From: Armillaria gallica
Lineage: Eukaryota > Basidiomycota > Agaricomycetes > Agaricales > Physalacriaceae
Direction of reading: 5' to 3'
Assembly: GCA_037576215.1 (NCBI GenBank)
Contig: JBANDB010000008.1
Span: 2,046,001 to 2,110,000, forward strand
DNA length: 64,000 nucleotides
Part shown: positions 32,958 to 44,668 of the stretch, piece after piece
Position numbering within the stretch: position 1 is the first letter of the stretch
Layout of the letters: the number at the start of each line of letters is the position of its first letter
Made by a program: the position numbers and the translations under genes
The notes under the pieces: generated by a model
The model's database searches: none
Told to the model about the DNA's origin: nothing
Seen by the model: the letters and a program-made list of their open reading frames with translations, nothing else

Positions 32958-35181
32958 ATGGATGTTGACACACGACCAGCATCTGCATCTGCTAATATCC
33001 AGACCGCCGACACTCCCCAGCCGAAGAAGATATCTGCTTACTATTCTCTTGTCTTCCGAATTTCACTTTCTACATTCAGACTCTGTCTGTCACTATCGGT
33101 CGTCGATGTAGTCCCAACCTCAATGCGGCCACGTCGTCCTCGTCTCCTTCGGATCTTGCCCAGGTCGATGTGGACCTTGGTGCTCTCAAGAGCGTATCAC
33201 GACTTCACGCCAGGATAGAGTACGACGAAGAGGAGGATCGCTTCGTGCTCGTTGTCATTGGACGTAATGGCGCTTGGGTAGATGGCGTCTGGTCAGGTAG
33301 TGGAACTAGGGCTCCTCTTGGTGAACGGTGCGAGTTCCGCCTTCTATTCTGACACGAGGCCCTAATTTCTCTATCTCACAATTCTATTTAGGTCCCAGAT
33401 CCAAATTGCCTCTCGGACTTTTCATTTCGTTCTGCCACCACCACCGCCGCCACCAGATGATACCCCCTCCCCAAGTTCGCCATCATCATCTGTCAAATCG
33501 TCTGTCAATCGTCCCCGTTCACCTTCCCTCGATATCACGTCGATATCACCTCCTTCTTCCCAGCCATCACATTCGCCTCCGCCCCGAGAAGTTAAGCTAC
33601 CACCGCCACCACCGGAGCCTCAACTACCTAATTCTAATGCTATTACGCGGTCGACGAAACCGGCAAAGAAACGCAAGAAGAGTGACATCACAGAATTACC
33701 GACAACTCTCGCCCTCAAAGAGAAACCCAGACCTGACGAGATACCTCCCAAACCTAGTTTTACCTATTCACAATTAATATACCGTGCCATTAAGGCTCTG
33801 GACGGCAAGGCGACGCTACAGGAGATATGCACATGGATAATGAACGAGTTTGACTATTATCGCTATACCGATGGTAATGCTTGGATGGTGGGTATTTGAA
33901 TATTGTGCAATGGAATTATTGTGCTTATTTTACGTTACTTTTCAGAGCTCAGTGCGACACAACCTGTCTTCCAGTCGCGCATTCAAGAAAATGGAGCGGT
34001 GTGGAGGCGATCGAGGGAAAGGTTTCTTTTGGTCTTTGGACGAGGAGCATCAACACATCATTGAAGAACAAGAAGCAAGGCGCAGCAAGCTGCTTCGCTG
34101 GAACGCAGTCGGGTACAGGGAAGGGAGACAAGGAGACCAAAGCTAGCAGAAAGAAAGAGAAGGGTGCGCCGCTATCTGAGCCTCCATTAAAACGGAGCAT
34201 CAAGGGCGACACAAAGGGCTCAGCTTTACCTCCTCCATTAACTTCTACCCCATTGCCATTACCGGGAAAGACTGTTCCTCCAGCTGTCCCGGGCACTACC
34301 GGAGTCTTTGCTTATCATCAAGGACATACTATGGCTTCTAGCGGGACATCCGGCTACTCTGGAACACCTATGAGCGGACCCAATCCCTACGCGGCTCTGA
34401 CGCAATCTAATTGGAGGATGCACTCGCAGGTAGCTGCAATACCTGTTGTTACCGCAGCCCCACGACCACCCCGAGTACCACAATCAGCACACCATCAGTA
34501 TCTGTTAGCGCTACTCCTGCTACTCCAACGAACAAGTCAGTTCCGCCGTCTTCAACAACTTCCCCGGCTTCGACTGCTATTACTGCGAAATCGGCTACTA
34601 CGACCCTTCCCGCCATACCAGATATACCCGTTCCTATTGTTATCGGTCCCATTCCTCCTTCTCATCAAGATTATTCACCTTCTCATCCAAACAATTCGGC
34701 GAAGGAGGGATATATGGTATATCATGAAGGCAAGCTATTATTGGATCCCAAGGTCTTCAGTAGCATTACGGGGGAAATTCTAACCAGCTTAGAGCGAATG
34801 GGGGCGGCAAAAGCTATGGAAATTTTGGCCGGACATATGATCAGAGTAATGAGAGAACGGAGAGCCCGTGAGAGAAAGGCTGCGAGGGGACGGGGAAGAG
34901 GAGGGAAAGTCGCTGGGAAGTCAAAGAAAGATGGCACGAATGGTCCGACTGCGCCGTTCACAACCGCCCCATTACCCGCTCGGGGTACCAGTGCGGCAGC
35001 ACAAGACAAGAAGCCGCCTCCACCACTTGTCAGTGCTGCGCCAACAGAACCAGGATCGCCCATCGTTGTTGTGGATGGCTCTGAAGACGAAGGACCAGCA
35101 CCGAAGAAGAGGAGAACGGAGGAATCCGCTCCTTCAGCACCCATACCTAGTCCGGATGTTACAATGGTGCCGCTCACCTAG
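32958..35181 (+). CDS. FHA-forkhead transcription factor (Fhl1/FOXK-like)
   Basis: This predicted transcription factor combines a phosphothreonine-binding FHA domain with a forkhead DNA-binding domain, as in yeast Fhl1, which controls ribosomal protein genes. The FHA part includes LKSVSRLHARIEYDEEEDRF and VVIGRNGAWVDG. A proline-rich linker and KKRKK basic patch precede the forkhead domain (PSFTYSQLIYRAIKALDGKATLQEICTW ... WMSSVRHNLSSSRAFKKMER). The tail contains EGYMVYHEGKLLLDPKVFSSITGEIL and an Arg-rich segment. Three frame breaks are visible: CC at 33056-33057 (adding one C restores LVFPNFTFYIQTLSVTIGRRC), near 34085-34100, and CCCC at 34458-34461 (adding one C restores the PTTTPSTT run). 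The start ATG is 32958. Domain order is clear; the exact orthology to Fhl1 is inference. Confidence 0.85.
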
Positions 35182-36594
35182 ACTTTTCGTATATTATCGT
35201 TCCCTTTCTTGGTTGTGTGATGATCCGACGCTCGTTACTTTGTATATTTATTGGTGTATCAATATGTTGTATATTGTACATATAATATAGAAGTACCCTT
35301 CTTAGGTAGGTCGCTCGCGCGTCAACCTATGACTACCATTTTTCACAACCCTGGCCCTGGTCTGAATCTCGGGTATTTGCTACAGAGCCATCAGGACCAT
35401 TCTGTTCTTTGTCATAGAAGCAATTCGTTGAAAATTCCATACGAGAGTTGTACGAGTTGTACTGTTCATCCGTTTCGTGTGTAAAGAAAACTTCTTCACG
35501 AGAAGATAATCATGGCAGAGCCGATACCCTCATCATTTGACATGGTTATCAGGCAATATATGCATGCGCGTTCGTTCCCTAGGAGAATAGAGCATCGAAC
35601 TGCATCCAGATAGAACCAGTGATTGTCGCGGTTGACCTAGCTCGCAAAGGAGAACGCCACCAGATCCTGAGATTTGGGACACGCCGATTCGCCAGGGTTG
35701 AGCCATTTCAAGTGCTCGGTGCAGTCCATCGCCAAGATAACGAATGTAGATGCCAGGGTTAAATCTCTGCTCGAAGTCGCCTAATCTTTGAAAGGTGGAC
35801 CCGAATGGATAAACCCGTGCTATAAACCCCGAAAGTAATGGACAAGTTGGTATGAGAAGCCACGGTTGATACAGAAACCCGAAGTAGCAGATGACCGGCA
35901 TCTTCGTTAATTTCCGTTGTCGTATAGAAACCGATACGTGGACATCGCAAGCTGTGGATTGCTGCATGCGCCCTGCGTTATCAGATGAGCCAGCGCCTTG
36001 AACCAAGGACTGAGCCCGACATCGATAAGAGCTTCCGTCACATCAGCTAGAAGTATTAATGCTACTGGCTGCGGGGGAGCGAGGACGGGGAAAATCGGTG
36101 CTGAATAAGGAGCAGAGCATCGTGGCTGCCCTCATTTGCTGAAAGTTTACTGGTTGAGGCGAGGCGAAGAGTTACGGTAAAGAAACCAACGTGCGTGGAG
36201 ACCCCGAATGAGGAGACTCGAAATGGAAGGAGTGAATGGAGTGATCGGGGTCGTGGCATTTACACGTGCCTAGATATCATTCGGGAATCTGACTAAGCAC
36301 TACCACCGACAATACCTTTTTGAACGAGCACCGGTAAAAAAAGATCAGATATTACCAGTCCAATTTCGAGACCAACCGTCCCTCAAAGAGAAGCCCGCAA
36401 ACTTCCTTCTGTCCCGTTCCCATTCTTAGCGTGCTACCCTAACGTCAGTCGAAGCCTTTTGCAGCCTTGTTCTTTAAATTTGACTCGCTTTTTTCCAAGT
36501 TGGTCTTCCTGCTCCTTGCCCTTCTACCACGTCGTGCTCACTGGTATAGGCATCCATTTTCCACATTTTCTTCTGTCTATGGGGCCGGCTATTG
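35182..36594. other. Intergenic region before the KCS1-type gene
   Basis: The largest open frames are on the minus strand (157 codons at 35533-36006 and 65 codons at 36062-36259). They show no recognisable motif, and no splice pattern links them convincingly. The part right of 36300 is CT-rich and is probably promoter and leader of the kinase gene. Confidence 0.4.
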
Positions 36595-39500
36595 ATGCCA
36601 GGCATCCAAGGCAGCACCATCAGTATCGCTTTCCTTGTCTCCTCCGAGTTCCGGATCCGTCACTGCCGCCTCGTCGCCTCGGATATCATCCTTGTCTCCA
36701 ACCGACCCTCAAGTCCTCGACAATCTCCTGCAAGCCAATTCCGCTTTTCCTTGGGTCCACGCCGACGCAGCCACTGACTCTGATGGCTACACTACCGAAA
36801 AGACCAGACCTCGCCGTAATTCACGCAAATCTCCAATCCGACAATCGCTACCCGCGCCGTTACGCTACCTTCGACAGCGACTGCCTTTCCAGAATCGCCC
36901 TCCAAGCCTCGCTCGCCGCCGAGGACACTCCTCGGCCCCTGTTTCAGCGGTCGAGCACTTCCTCGTCGTCGATTTCCCTTACCCATGATCAAAGTCTACC
37001 CCACGCATCGTCCTCCGGTATCGGTCGCAAGGTCGCGGCATCATTACGGCTTTTTAAAGAGACTGACGTTCACTCTGACGAACCCAAGTCCAGTGACGTA
37101 CCGTCGAAGCTTGATACGGGTAAACGAAGGGCAGGTTCATCATCCAAACCAGACAATGTGTCCGAAGCAAAGTTTGAGTTTGTCAAGCGTGCAGAATGGC
37201 CGGATCGCGAGACCGCAGCTCTCCGGCGCGAGAGAAGCTCCACGGCGTTGCAGAGGGTGAGGACAAGAGAGAGCGTAGCTAGCTCAGGCGATGAGTCCTA
37301 CCGGGACCAAGGACAGGAAACCATCAGTTCGAGAGATAAAGATCACAGATCTCACGAACTGGAGAAAAGAAGTCATGAATGTGATGGATGGACGAGGACG
37401 GCGACGCGATCGAATAGAGTCGCCAGAGTCAGCAGTTTTCGTTTCATCGTCATCGACACCATTCCAGCCTTCACCGAGTTCTTCCAGCCGACCTCATTCC
37501 CGCATATACCCCCCGTCTCCTTCACCATCACGTTCACCGTCTGATCGATATCCGAAAGCTCCATTGAGTCGTCCACCTTCCAGCACCGGTATAGCCTCTG
37601 TGCCATCTCTGTCTCCCATCACAACCACTTTTTCTGTACCGTCGTCTCCTTCCCCGGCGCAAGATGAATCACAGCATAGCTTGTCGTTCCCTACCACCCC
37701 AAATGACATTTTCTCCGTTTCTCCGTGGTCGACAGAAGATGAATCCACTTGGGAATCCGCGTCTGTTGCCACCAGTACATCCACCACTTCAGCATACTCT
37801 TCATACCACTTTTCTCATGGTCCCAATCTGTCGTCCACGTTCGTTCAGTCTTCAGATCATCCTAGGGAGTCGCAGCTTTTCTCCTCACCTTCGGAGAGCA
37901 AAGATGTAGCTATTGAAGAGCATGCGGAGAATCCCGATCTGGATTTATCATTGACACATATACCTCTTCGGCCTTTCCGCAATCAAGTAGGTGGACATAG
38001 CGCCATTTACAAGTTTACGAAACGGGCGGTGTGTAAGGTTAGTCCCTTTGATGTTGCATAAAACTTTGTTTTCTCACAACCGCTTATTACCGTAGCCTCT
38101 TGTCTCTCGTGAAAATCTTTTTTACGAGGCTGTCGAGCGGGAGGCACCACCATTACTTTCATATATTCCGCGTTATCTAGGTGTTATGCTAGTGAGCTAC
38201 CGGCGAGTTCCTAAGGGTTCATCATCGTCTCCTCCCCGGAAAAATCACGTTGATGACACCCCTCGACCTCCATTCATCAAGTCAGTCAGTGAGATCCCCC
38301 GAGGCGTTCCCGATATGTATGGTGAAGGGGATACAGACAGTGATGAAGCCGAGATGCCCGAAGTAGTTTTGGACCGCAACCGACATATCATTCCTGAATG
38401 GATGCTGCGTGGAGGGAGAAATAGATCATTGTCACAATCCAACGTGGCGGGATCGTCTGTGTGGGCGAGCCGACAGCTTCAGCGACAGCACCTAGGGGGG
38501 ACAGCATCGAGTCCGGACTTGAATATTGATGGAAAGGGAATGCTGATACCAAGACCTAAGCCTAGTCCATTGTCTCGATATCCTCCATATATCTCGCCGT
38601 CATTGGAAGCTCCTACGCCAGCTAATTCTCCGAAGCTGATCAATCGTGCGTTTCCACCAAGGCTGGCCGAGAGTCCCACGCCTCGCCAATTCTTGCGAAA
38701 GTCGGCTGCCTCTGATGAGGACGACGGGTTTGGCAGGGTGCCTTCAAGCTCGCCGTGGTTTGACGGCACTGGGTCGACGACCGTGAACACCAAGTTTAAG
38801 GACCATGTTTTCAGCACGGTATTGCGGCGGTTTAGGAGGAGGACGGGAGGAAGATGGGCTGGCGCAGGGGTACGTACTGAGGATGAAGGCGACGTGGCGG
38901 ATGCCGAAAGCGATGGTATACAAACGGGCCGACGCATGACTCGACGCGCTAAGAAGTTGCTTAGCCAGGTCGAGAGGCTTCGAGTCACAGAGGCCAGCTC
39001 ACCCATACGGCGGACCCAGAGCGAGTCGATCATCGCAAGTCCCGAGAAGCTGGAAACTATGGCATTGGAGCAGCAGGAGAACCAGGACATCATGGGTGTA
39101 TTTGAACTGGATTATGATGCGAGACCCGATGTTGACGATGGCCAGAATAAGTTTGAAAAGTGGCGGGGTGGCCGAGCTCTTTCGAGAAAACGAAGTAGGT
39201 CCAGGTCGTTGGATACGCGTCCATCACATCCGCCACATCCGCCATCACTGTCTTCCTTGACGGATAATGCGATCCCAGAGATGAACGAAGCTGATGTGTT
39301 ATTTACGAGGCAGAATCATTTTATCCTCATGGAAGACTTGACAGGACGGTTGAAGCGGCCGTGTGTGATGGATTTGAAGATGGGAACCCGCCAGTATGGT
39401 ATGGACGCTACTCCTGCGAAGAAAAAGAGCCAGAGGAAGAAGTGCGACCGAACGACAAGCAGAACGTTGGGAGTGCGACTGTGTGGTATGCAGGTGAGTC

Positions 39501-40362
39501 ATCGGCGGGCGCTCGTTTTCCGTATACGTATTTAATACAATTCTCAAAGGTTTGGAACCATGTGACACAATCCTACGTGACGCAAGACAAATATATGGGG
39601 CGCGAGGTCCAGCCTGACGCTTTCACGTCGGTTCTAGCTTCGTTCCTGTATGATGGGGAGCGGTTACTGGCCCATCAGATCCCCGTGTTGCTCCAAAAGA
39701 TCTGCGGCCTTGCCAAAATAATTTATCGGCTAAAGGGATTTAGGTTCTATGGGTGCAGCCTACTCCTAATTTATGATGGGGACCGAGAGTCGCAGGACGC
39801 GTTCGGGCTGTCTGTAATGGAGCATCCTTCTTCACGGAGCAAGCGTGGGGAGTCGCTTGAGAGACAAAACGCGCATTATTCGAAGTCGGACGGGGACCTG
39901 GACAAGCCGCAGTTGAGACGATCGCACAGCGAGGATCTATTACTCGGCGGGCCCGTGGGCGAGAACACGCGCAAACGTGGGGAGGCAAACGTGCGAATAG
40001 TGGACTTTGCGCACACGACCACCGGGAAGGATTGGCTGCCCTATCCTAGACGTGGGGAAGACATGCCGCCGCATGACGTGTCATCGAGTTCTAAGGGCTA
40101 TCAAGCGGAGGTTGACCCAGAGACGGGCTTGATATATGCACGGTTTCCACCACATTTCCCGGAGCAGCCGGATCGTGGGTTCTTGTTTGGGCTTAAGAGC
40201 CTGGCAGGAGCGCTGGAGGGCATGTGGAACGAGGAGAGGCTGCGACGGATCAAGACGGCAAAAGATGTCTATCAATTGCCGCCGCTGTCGGTGGAAGGGA
40301 GGGAGATTTTCGATGAGATCTTTGGGATCGACGAGGAGGATGTGGGAGCGCTGTCGACATAG
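36595..40362 (+). CDS. KCS1: Inositol hexakisphosphate kinase (Kcs1-type IP6K)
   Basis: IP6 kinases make the inositol pyrophosphate 5-IP7, a signal for phosphate status, telomeres and vesicle traffic. The catalytic part holds the IPK-family motif [14 protein letters not shown] (PxxxDxKxG), the FILMEDLTG segment, the QDKYMGREV element, and the C-terminal RIVDFAHT motif with the conserved Asp. As in Kcs1, a long Ser/Pro-rich region of several hundred residues precedes the catalytic core, and [23 protein letters not shown] starts it. Two introns are clear (38038-38095 and 39494-39549). The 5' part changes frame near 36640, near 36835 (one A too many in CCAATCC restores [10 protein letters not shown]) and between about 37300 and 37400. 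The start is uncertain; ATGs at 36579 and 36595 lie in two different frames. Confidence 0.88.
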
Positions 40363-41063
40363 ATCGGGAGGTGTTTCTTTTTCTCCTTTCAAGATATTTC
40401 TGTGCTATTTGGTGGTATACACGTATAATTCCCGCTAATTGTCTATTATCGCGTTCGTCGTCTAGCATTGTATTTTCTATACCTACGCATTGCACACCTA
40501 CCCACCTACATTTTTTTTCTGGTTTTTTTTTTGCATTTAGTGTAGCACAGCCTGTCCGAATCATCTGTACAACGGCTCCATACATACATTTCTTTTTTCT
40601 CTCTGTCTCCTCTTTTTAGAAGCATCAGGTTTGTCAAAGATAATTCCAAGATTGCGATCTGAATGTATGAGGCACGATTATTGTCGATCAACCGATCGCA
40701 AATACTTACCGGTTTTTTTTTCAAATTTTCAAATTTTCAAATTAACAATCTACTCCATGGTGTCGTTTCCTATAGCGTTTCCTGCTGCGTGGGTCAACCG
40801 GATTTTGGCATTTCAAACTTTGGCTTGTCTCTAACGGCGCTGCTAACCATGACGTTTGTTTACTAGAGCAGGGTCGTCTTGAATTAGTCTAGATTCTATT
40901 AGTAATTTTTACATCCATCTAGTACGTTGTGATTATAAGGCTGAAGGATTGTTTGTGACGGTTTGTTCGAATCAAGCTAACTTATAAAGGACTTCTGTGC
41001 TTATAAATTTCTTCCTACTGCGCTTGCCTCGTACCGTCATCTTTGAGGACCTGCTTACAAGCC
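40363..41063. other. Intergenic, AT-rich with homopolymer and short tandem repeats
   Basis: Long T runs lie at 40510-40533 and 40707-40714, and an 8-bp unit AAATTTTC is repeated about three times near 40722-40742. No gene is seen. The right end is the upstream region of tandem-family copy A, without a clear TATA box. Confidence 0.5.
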
Positions 41064-42138
41064 ATGCCTTCTGCTACCCCTTCCCAACCACGGAACTTAG
41101 ATGGATTGCGAGATAGATACCTCAATTCATCCCCAGAAGACGGAATATACCTCGGTGATCCCACTGCGCATCGTAAAACTCGATGGCTGCCAATGGAAGG
41201 AGCAGGTGCAGATGGCCACGTCCTCGCGATCTCTAGCGAGGACGAAGCGCCGTCTCCTGCTTCATTACTTGCAGTTCTTCGCATAACATCGAAAGACAAC
41301 TGGACTATGCCGGATGGCAATTGGAAAGGTCCCCGTGAGTTTGCGAAGCATTTCGCTGATGTCAAGTTGACCTGCACGGGAGCGCAACCTCCCAGCGGGG
41401 TGTTTCGAGGTGATTACCCGCACGTTGTTGACAACCTGAAGGGCATCCAGGATATGATCGCCGTTGCGGGGTGTGAGAAGAAGAAGGGTCTATTGGTGGA
41501 GGTCAAGCGTGGAGATCCATCGGGGGGTCTTAAAGTCAAATTCCAGCATGCTCTCTTTGAGGTGCGCAATCAGTCTTTGTTCTCGATTGTGCTGACTTTC
41601 ACCTATGCTAACAGAAGAAATCCGAAGACGACTCGGACGGAGATGCAGCGGAGCCTGGGGATGATGAAGTTAACGGTGAGTATGACTACTTTAGTGGGTC
41701 TTGTTTTAATCCCAATTCTTTTCTAATCGTAGATGGTGTGCCCTCAATCGAGAATTGGCCCACGTCCCATCCCAAAGCAAGGAATGCGCTAACGAAGATG
41801 AAGGACACACATGATCTTTTTCCTCTTCCTTTGTATAAGCAGTTCTCTTCGAGTCGGATCGCTGTAAACTCGTACAACCTCGAGACTATTGCAGAAGCTT
41901 GAGCGAGGCGATCGTTGAAGTGCGCTTTGAGCTGACTCATTGGCGCCTGAAGAAGACCGACGAGGAAGTCTTCTCTGCCCATATCCAGAACATGTGTCTG
42001 TTGCCAGTTCCTGCAATGGCGCTCCCTTCACCCACAAAGAAACGACCTCGTGTTGGCGCTGAACACCCGCTCTCTCCTCTTAAGCGTATGAGGCTGGAAT
42101 CTACTACTGATGCTGGCTCTGAGTCATTGCGGGGATGA
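41064..42138 (+). CDS. Unrecognised tandem-family protein, copy A
   Basis: First member of a three-gene array. The start ATG is 41064 (MPSATPSQPRNLDGLRDRYL). The family architecture is an N-terminal block with SPEDGIYLGDP, WLPMEG, GHVLAISSEDEAPSPASLLAVLRI, a PDGNWKGP turn, then GVFRGDYPHVVDNLKGIQDMIA; a basic GLKVKFQHALFE end of exon 1; a short acidic exon (SEDDSDGDAAEPGDD), a WP motif (IENWPTSHPKARNALTKM) with LPLPLY; and a C-terminal block EAIVEVRFELTHWR ... CLLPVPAM. A basic tail, KKRPRVGAEHPLSPLKRMR, looks like a bipartite nuclear signal. Exon 3 changes frame near 41890-41905, so it needs one indel. Function is unknown. It is the most diverged of the three copies. Confidence 0.7.
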
Positions 42139-42930
42139 CTATGCTTAGTCTGCTTGGGATATCTTGGTCTTGGCTATACTTTCTGATATACAAAGGAATA
42201 TGATGTAATGAATTGTATGATTATGTTCACCGCTTCAAACTCGTAGGACCGGTCCTTCTGCTACATAGAATAGTTACGAATAAAGTTGTTGCTCGATAAT
42301 AAGAGTTTTTACGGTGGATATCTCCCACTGGTTTGGAACAGAATGTAAGCTACAATGCGCAATTACTGAGGTCCTGGTTGTCCTAGTAGTAGTAGGCAGA
42401 CCCATCTTGACAGGTAAGCACTCGAGATTTGATAAGAATCTGCTCACGAACATGCTATGACCTGTACCATGGTTTTTTGAACGTACTTGAGGTTGGCCTT
42501 ACACTAATGGTTTTACGGCCGCCGCGGAAGTTATTCTTAGTCGGCGATCACTAGACAGTGAAGTCGATCATCTGTATGACCTTTTTCTTCAAATTGTCTT
42601 TCCTGCTATACAATGCGTCCTCCTACCCTCTTCGACTTGCATACGAGTATCTAATATCATGTTACGGCTCTTGCATTGTTCACTGGACTGGCTGCCCTCC
42701 TCGTTCCCTACTACTTCCTGGGACATCTTCGAAGGACGTTCAAATTTCAATCGACTGTTGAGATCCTGAGATCTGCGCAATCTTGAATTGACACTCTAGG
42801 CGTTAATACCTGGATTCTGAGTGTCACTTACCGCGCTCCGTGCCGTTATGTTTGGCTTCAAATAGCGTCAAACTTGGGGCAGGGCAGGGGGTAGGGCACC
42901 CACTTGCCTCTGATCCTACCATCACATCCC
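42139..42930. other. Spacer between copies A and B, start of duplicated unit B
   Basis: From about 42510 the sequence matches the spacer before copy C (anchor GCCGCGGAAG at 42521 and 44291). Both hold the start of a similar short frame, M(R/P)(P/T)P..LFDLHT, at 42613 and 44353; the unit-B version hits a stop after about 14 codons and continues in the same frame with hydrophobic residues. This looks like a relic of a small gene carried with the unit. Confidence 0.5.
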
Positions 42931-43889
42931 ATGCCACAAAGATCAACCGACCACGACGCCCTCCGCCAGGATTACCTAGAGCTCCCCTCAAACGAGGGCA
43001 TCTACATTGGCAACCCGTCCGGTCTGTCTACGTACAACCTCAAATGGCTGCCCATGGTTGACGGTTATGGACACGTCCTTGCCGATACTAGCCACGAGAC
43101 GCCGTCGCATGCTATTCTGCTCGCGGTGCTCCGCATAACAGAAGACTGCTGGGTTCACCCTGATGGGAAGTGGAAGGGACCCACTCCATATACTAAGAGC
43201 CTCGCGGACATGAAGCTGAATTGCTCCGGGACAATTCCCGGAGCTGGGGTGTTCCGTGACGACTTCCAGCACGTCATCAGGAATCTTGAGTCCATCAGGA
43301 AAATGATCGCCTCTCCAGGAAACAAGAAGAGAGGACTGTTGGTTCCTGTTGCGATTGGTGATCCAACAGATGAGAACAAGCTCAAAGTCAAGTTCCAGCA
43401 CATCCTTTTCAAAGTGAGTGGTATTTCTAAACAAACCTAGATCCATGTTCTGACTTGACACAGGAGAAGGAGTCAGTGGAGGAGATAGGCGTGCGTACTA
43501 GAGCAAACACAAGGGGTGAGTGTCAATTGATGTAACTGTAGGTTCGGTTCTTGACTACCATTGCAATACTTGCAGGCCAGCATTGCTGGAATATGGACAA
43601 CTGGCCAGGTTCTGGCGTCGCACTGAGCGTCGCAGCTAGGAATGCGCTGGAAGATATGAAAACGACCCATATCGTTGATCCCCTTCCCCTATATGACTCC
43701 AAGGATAAAGCTGTTGAACCCAGGCTGTATCACAAATCTTTGATTGGTGCGACAGTCGAAGTAAAATTCAACCTCTGTCACTGGTGCATCAGGAACGGGG
43801 GCATAGAAGAGGATGTCTACGTTGCTTATATTGACAATATGTACATCTTGCCCGGTGTCCGGGCGACATGTTCATGTACAATTATGTAG
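42931..43889 (+). CDS. Unrecognised tandem-family protein, copy B (C-terminally altered)
   Basis: Starts at the ATG 42931 (MPQRSTDHDALRQDYLEL). The N-terminal block is very close to copy C: SNEGIYIGNPS, GHVLADTSHETPSHAILLAVLRI, PDGKWKGPTPYTKSLADMKL, GVFRDDFQHVIRNLESIRKMI, GLLVPVAIGDP. Two introns match those of copy C in position (after HILFK and after ANTRG). The C-terminal block SLIGATVEVKFNLCHW is intact up to MYILP. There the sequence differs from copy C by small indels (43853-43875) and the frame ends after RATCSCTIM, so the basic nuclear-type tail of copies A and C is missing. The final four residues CTIM fit a CaaX prenylation box. Whether the truncated form is functional is unknown. 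Confidence 0.72.
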
Positions 43890-44668
43890 GAGCAGATATA
43901 GCACGATAAGTTACTTATGTGTTGTAGCAGAGAATCATAGCCTGAGTATTGGCTTCCGACTATGGAATTCTACGCCATCTTGTTTAATATCTCATCATAG
44001 AAGATCATAGCTCCCAGTAAGCAGTCGCCGGTATGGGTATAAGACAACCACATGCGTGTAGTACTAAGACCAAGCTTGAAGTTGAATTTGGCTCAGTGAA
44101 GTCGATCGACTATTATAGATTAAATGTTCCGAGATGTAGTTGTGACTCACTGAATAAAAGTGTCCCATCGTCATTGAGTGCGCCAGCCGTAATAGACTGT
44201 ATACTTATTGCGCAAATAGTAGGTTGCTTGATGATGAGTGCGGCCTTACATCTGAGATCTGATCAGCTAAAGTGAAACGATGATTTTATGGCCGCGGAAG
44301 TTTTTCTTAGTTGATCAACTCACTGAAGTTCAACGATCGCCTATAACTACTATGCCTACTCCTCCCCTCTTCGACTTGCATACGATACTGTCGTCGATAA
44401 ATATTCTGGCTCTTGCTGGCACGATCATTCGGACTGCGAGCCTTCCTCCTCGTGCCGAACTCGTTCCCTGACATTCACATCCGAATTAATATGAATGTTC
44501 TACGTGGTTTATCGAGGTGCTAATCGTATATGGTGCTCCGGGAATGGTTATCTGAGGCTGTACTTGTTTGCGTGCCGTCCTGTTTGGATCCAATTCCCGC
44601 AAGGGAATAGAAGCACGCGAATTCCAAATAGCTATCACTTGCTTCCCACCGCCATCATCCCACGTTCC
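43890..44668. other. Spacer between copies B and C
   Basis: It carries the unit-C version of the spacer relic (frame MPTPPLFDLHTILSSINILA at 44353, 39 codons). No complete gene is visible. Confidence 0.5.

Noticed and set aside
35533..36006. 157-codon minus-strand frame as a gene
   Set aside because: No domain, no supportive flanking exons and no conserved-looking motif; listed as intergenic.
40500..40760. Poly-T tracts as a retroelement tail
   Set aside because: No target-site duplication or reverse-transcriptase-like coding sequence nearby; simple AT-rich intergenic DNA.
43551..43889. Copy B as a pheromone precursor because of its CaaX-like end
   Set aside because: It is a truncated member of the tandem family with a long conserved N-terminal part; pheromone precursors are short peptides.
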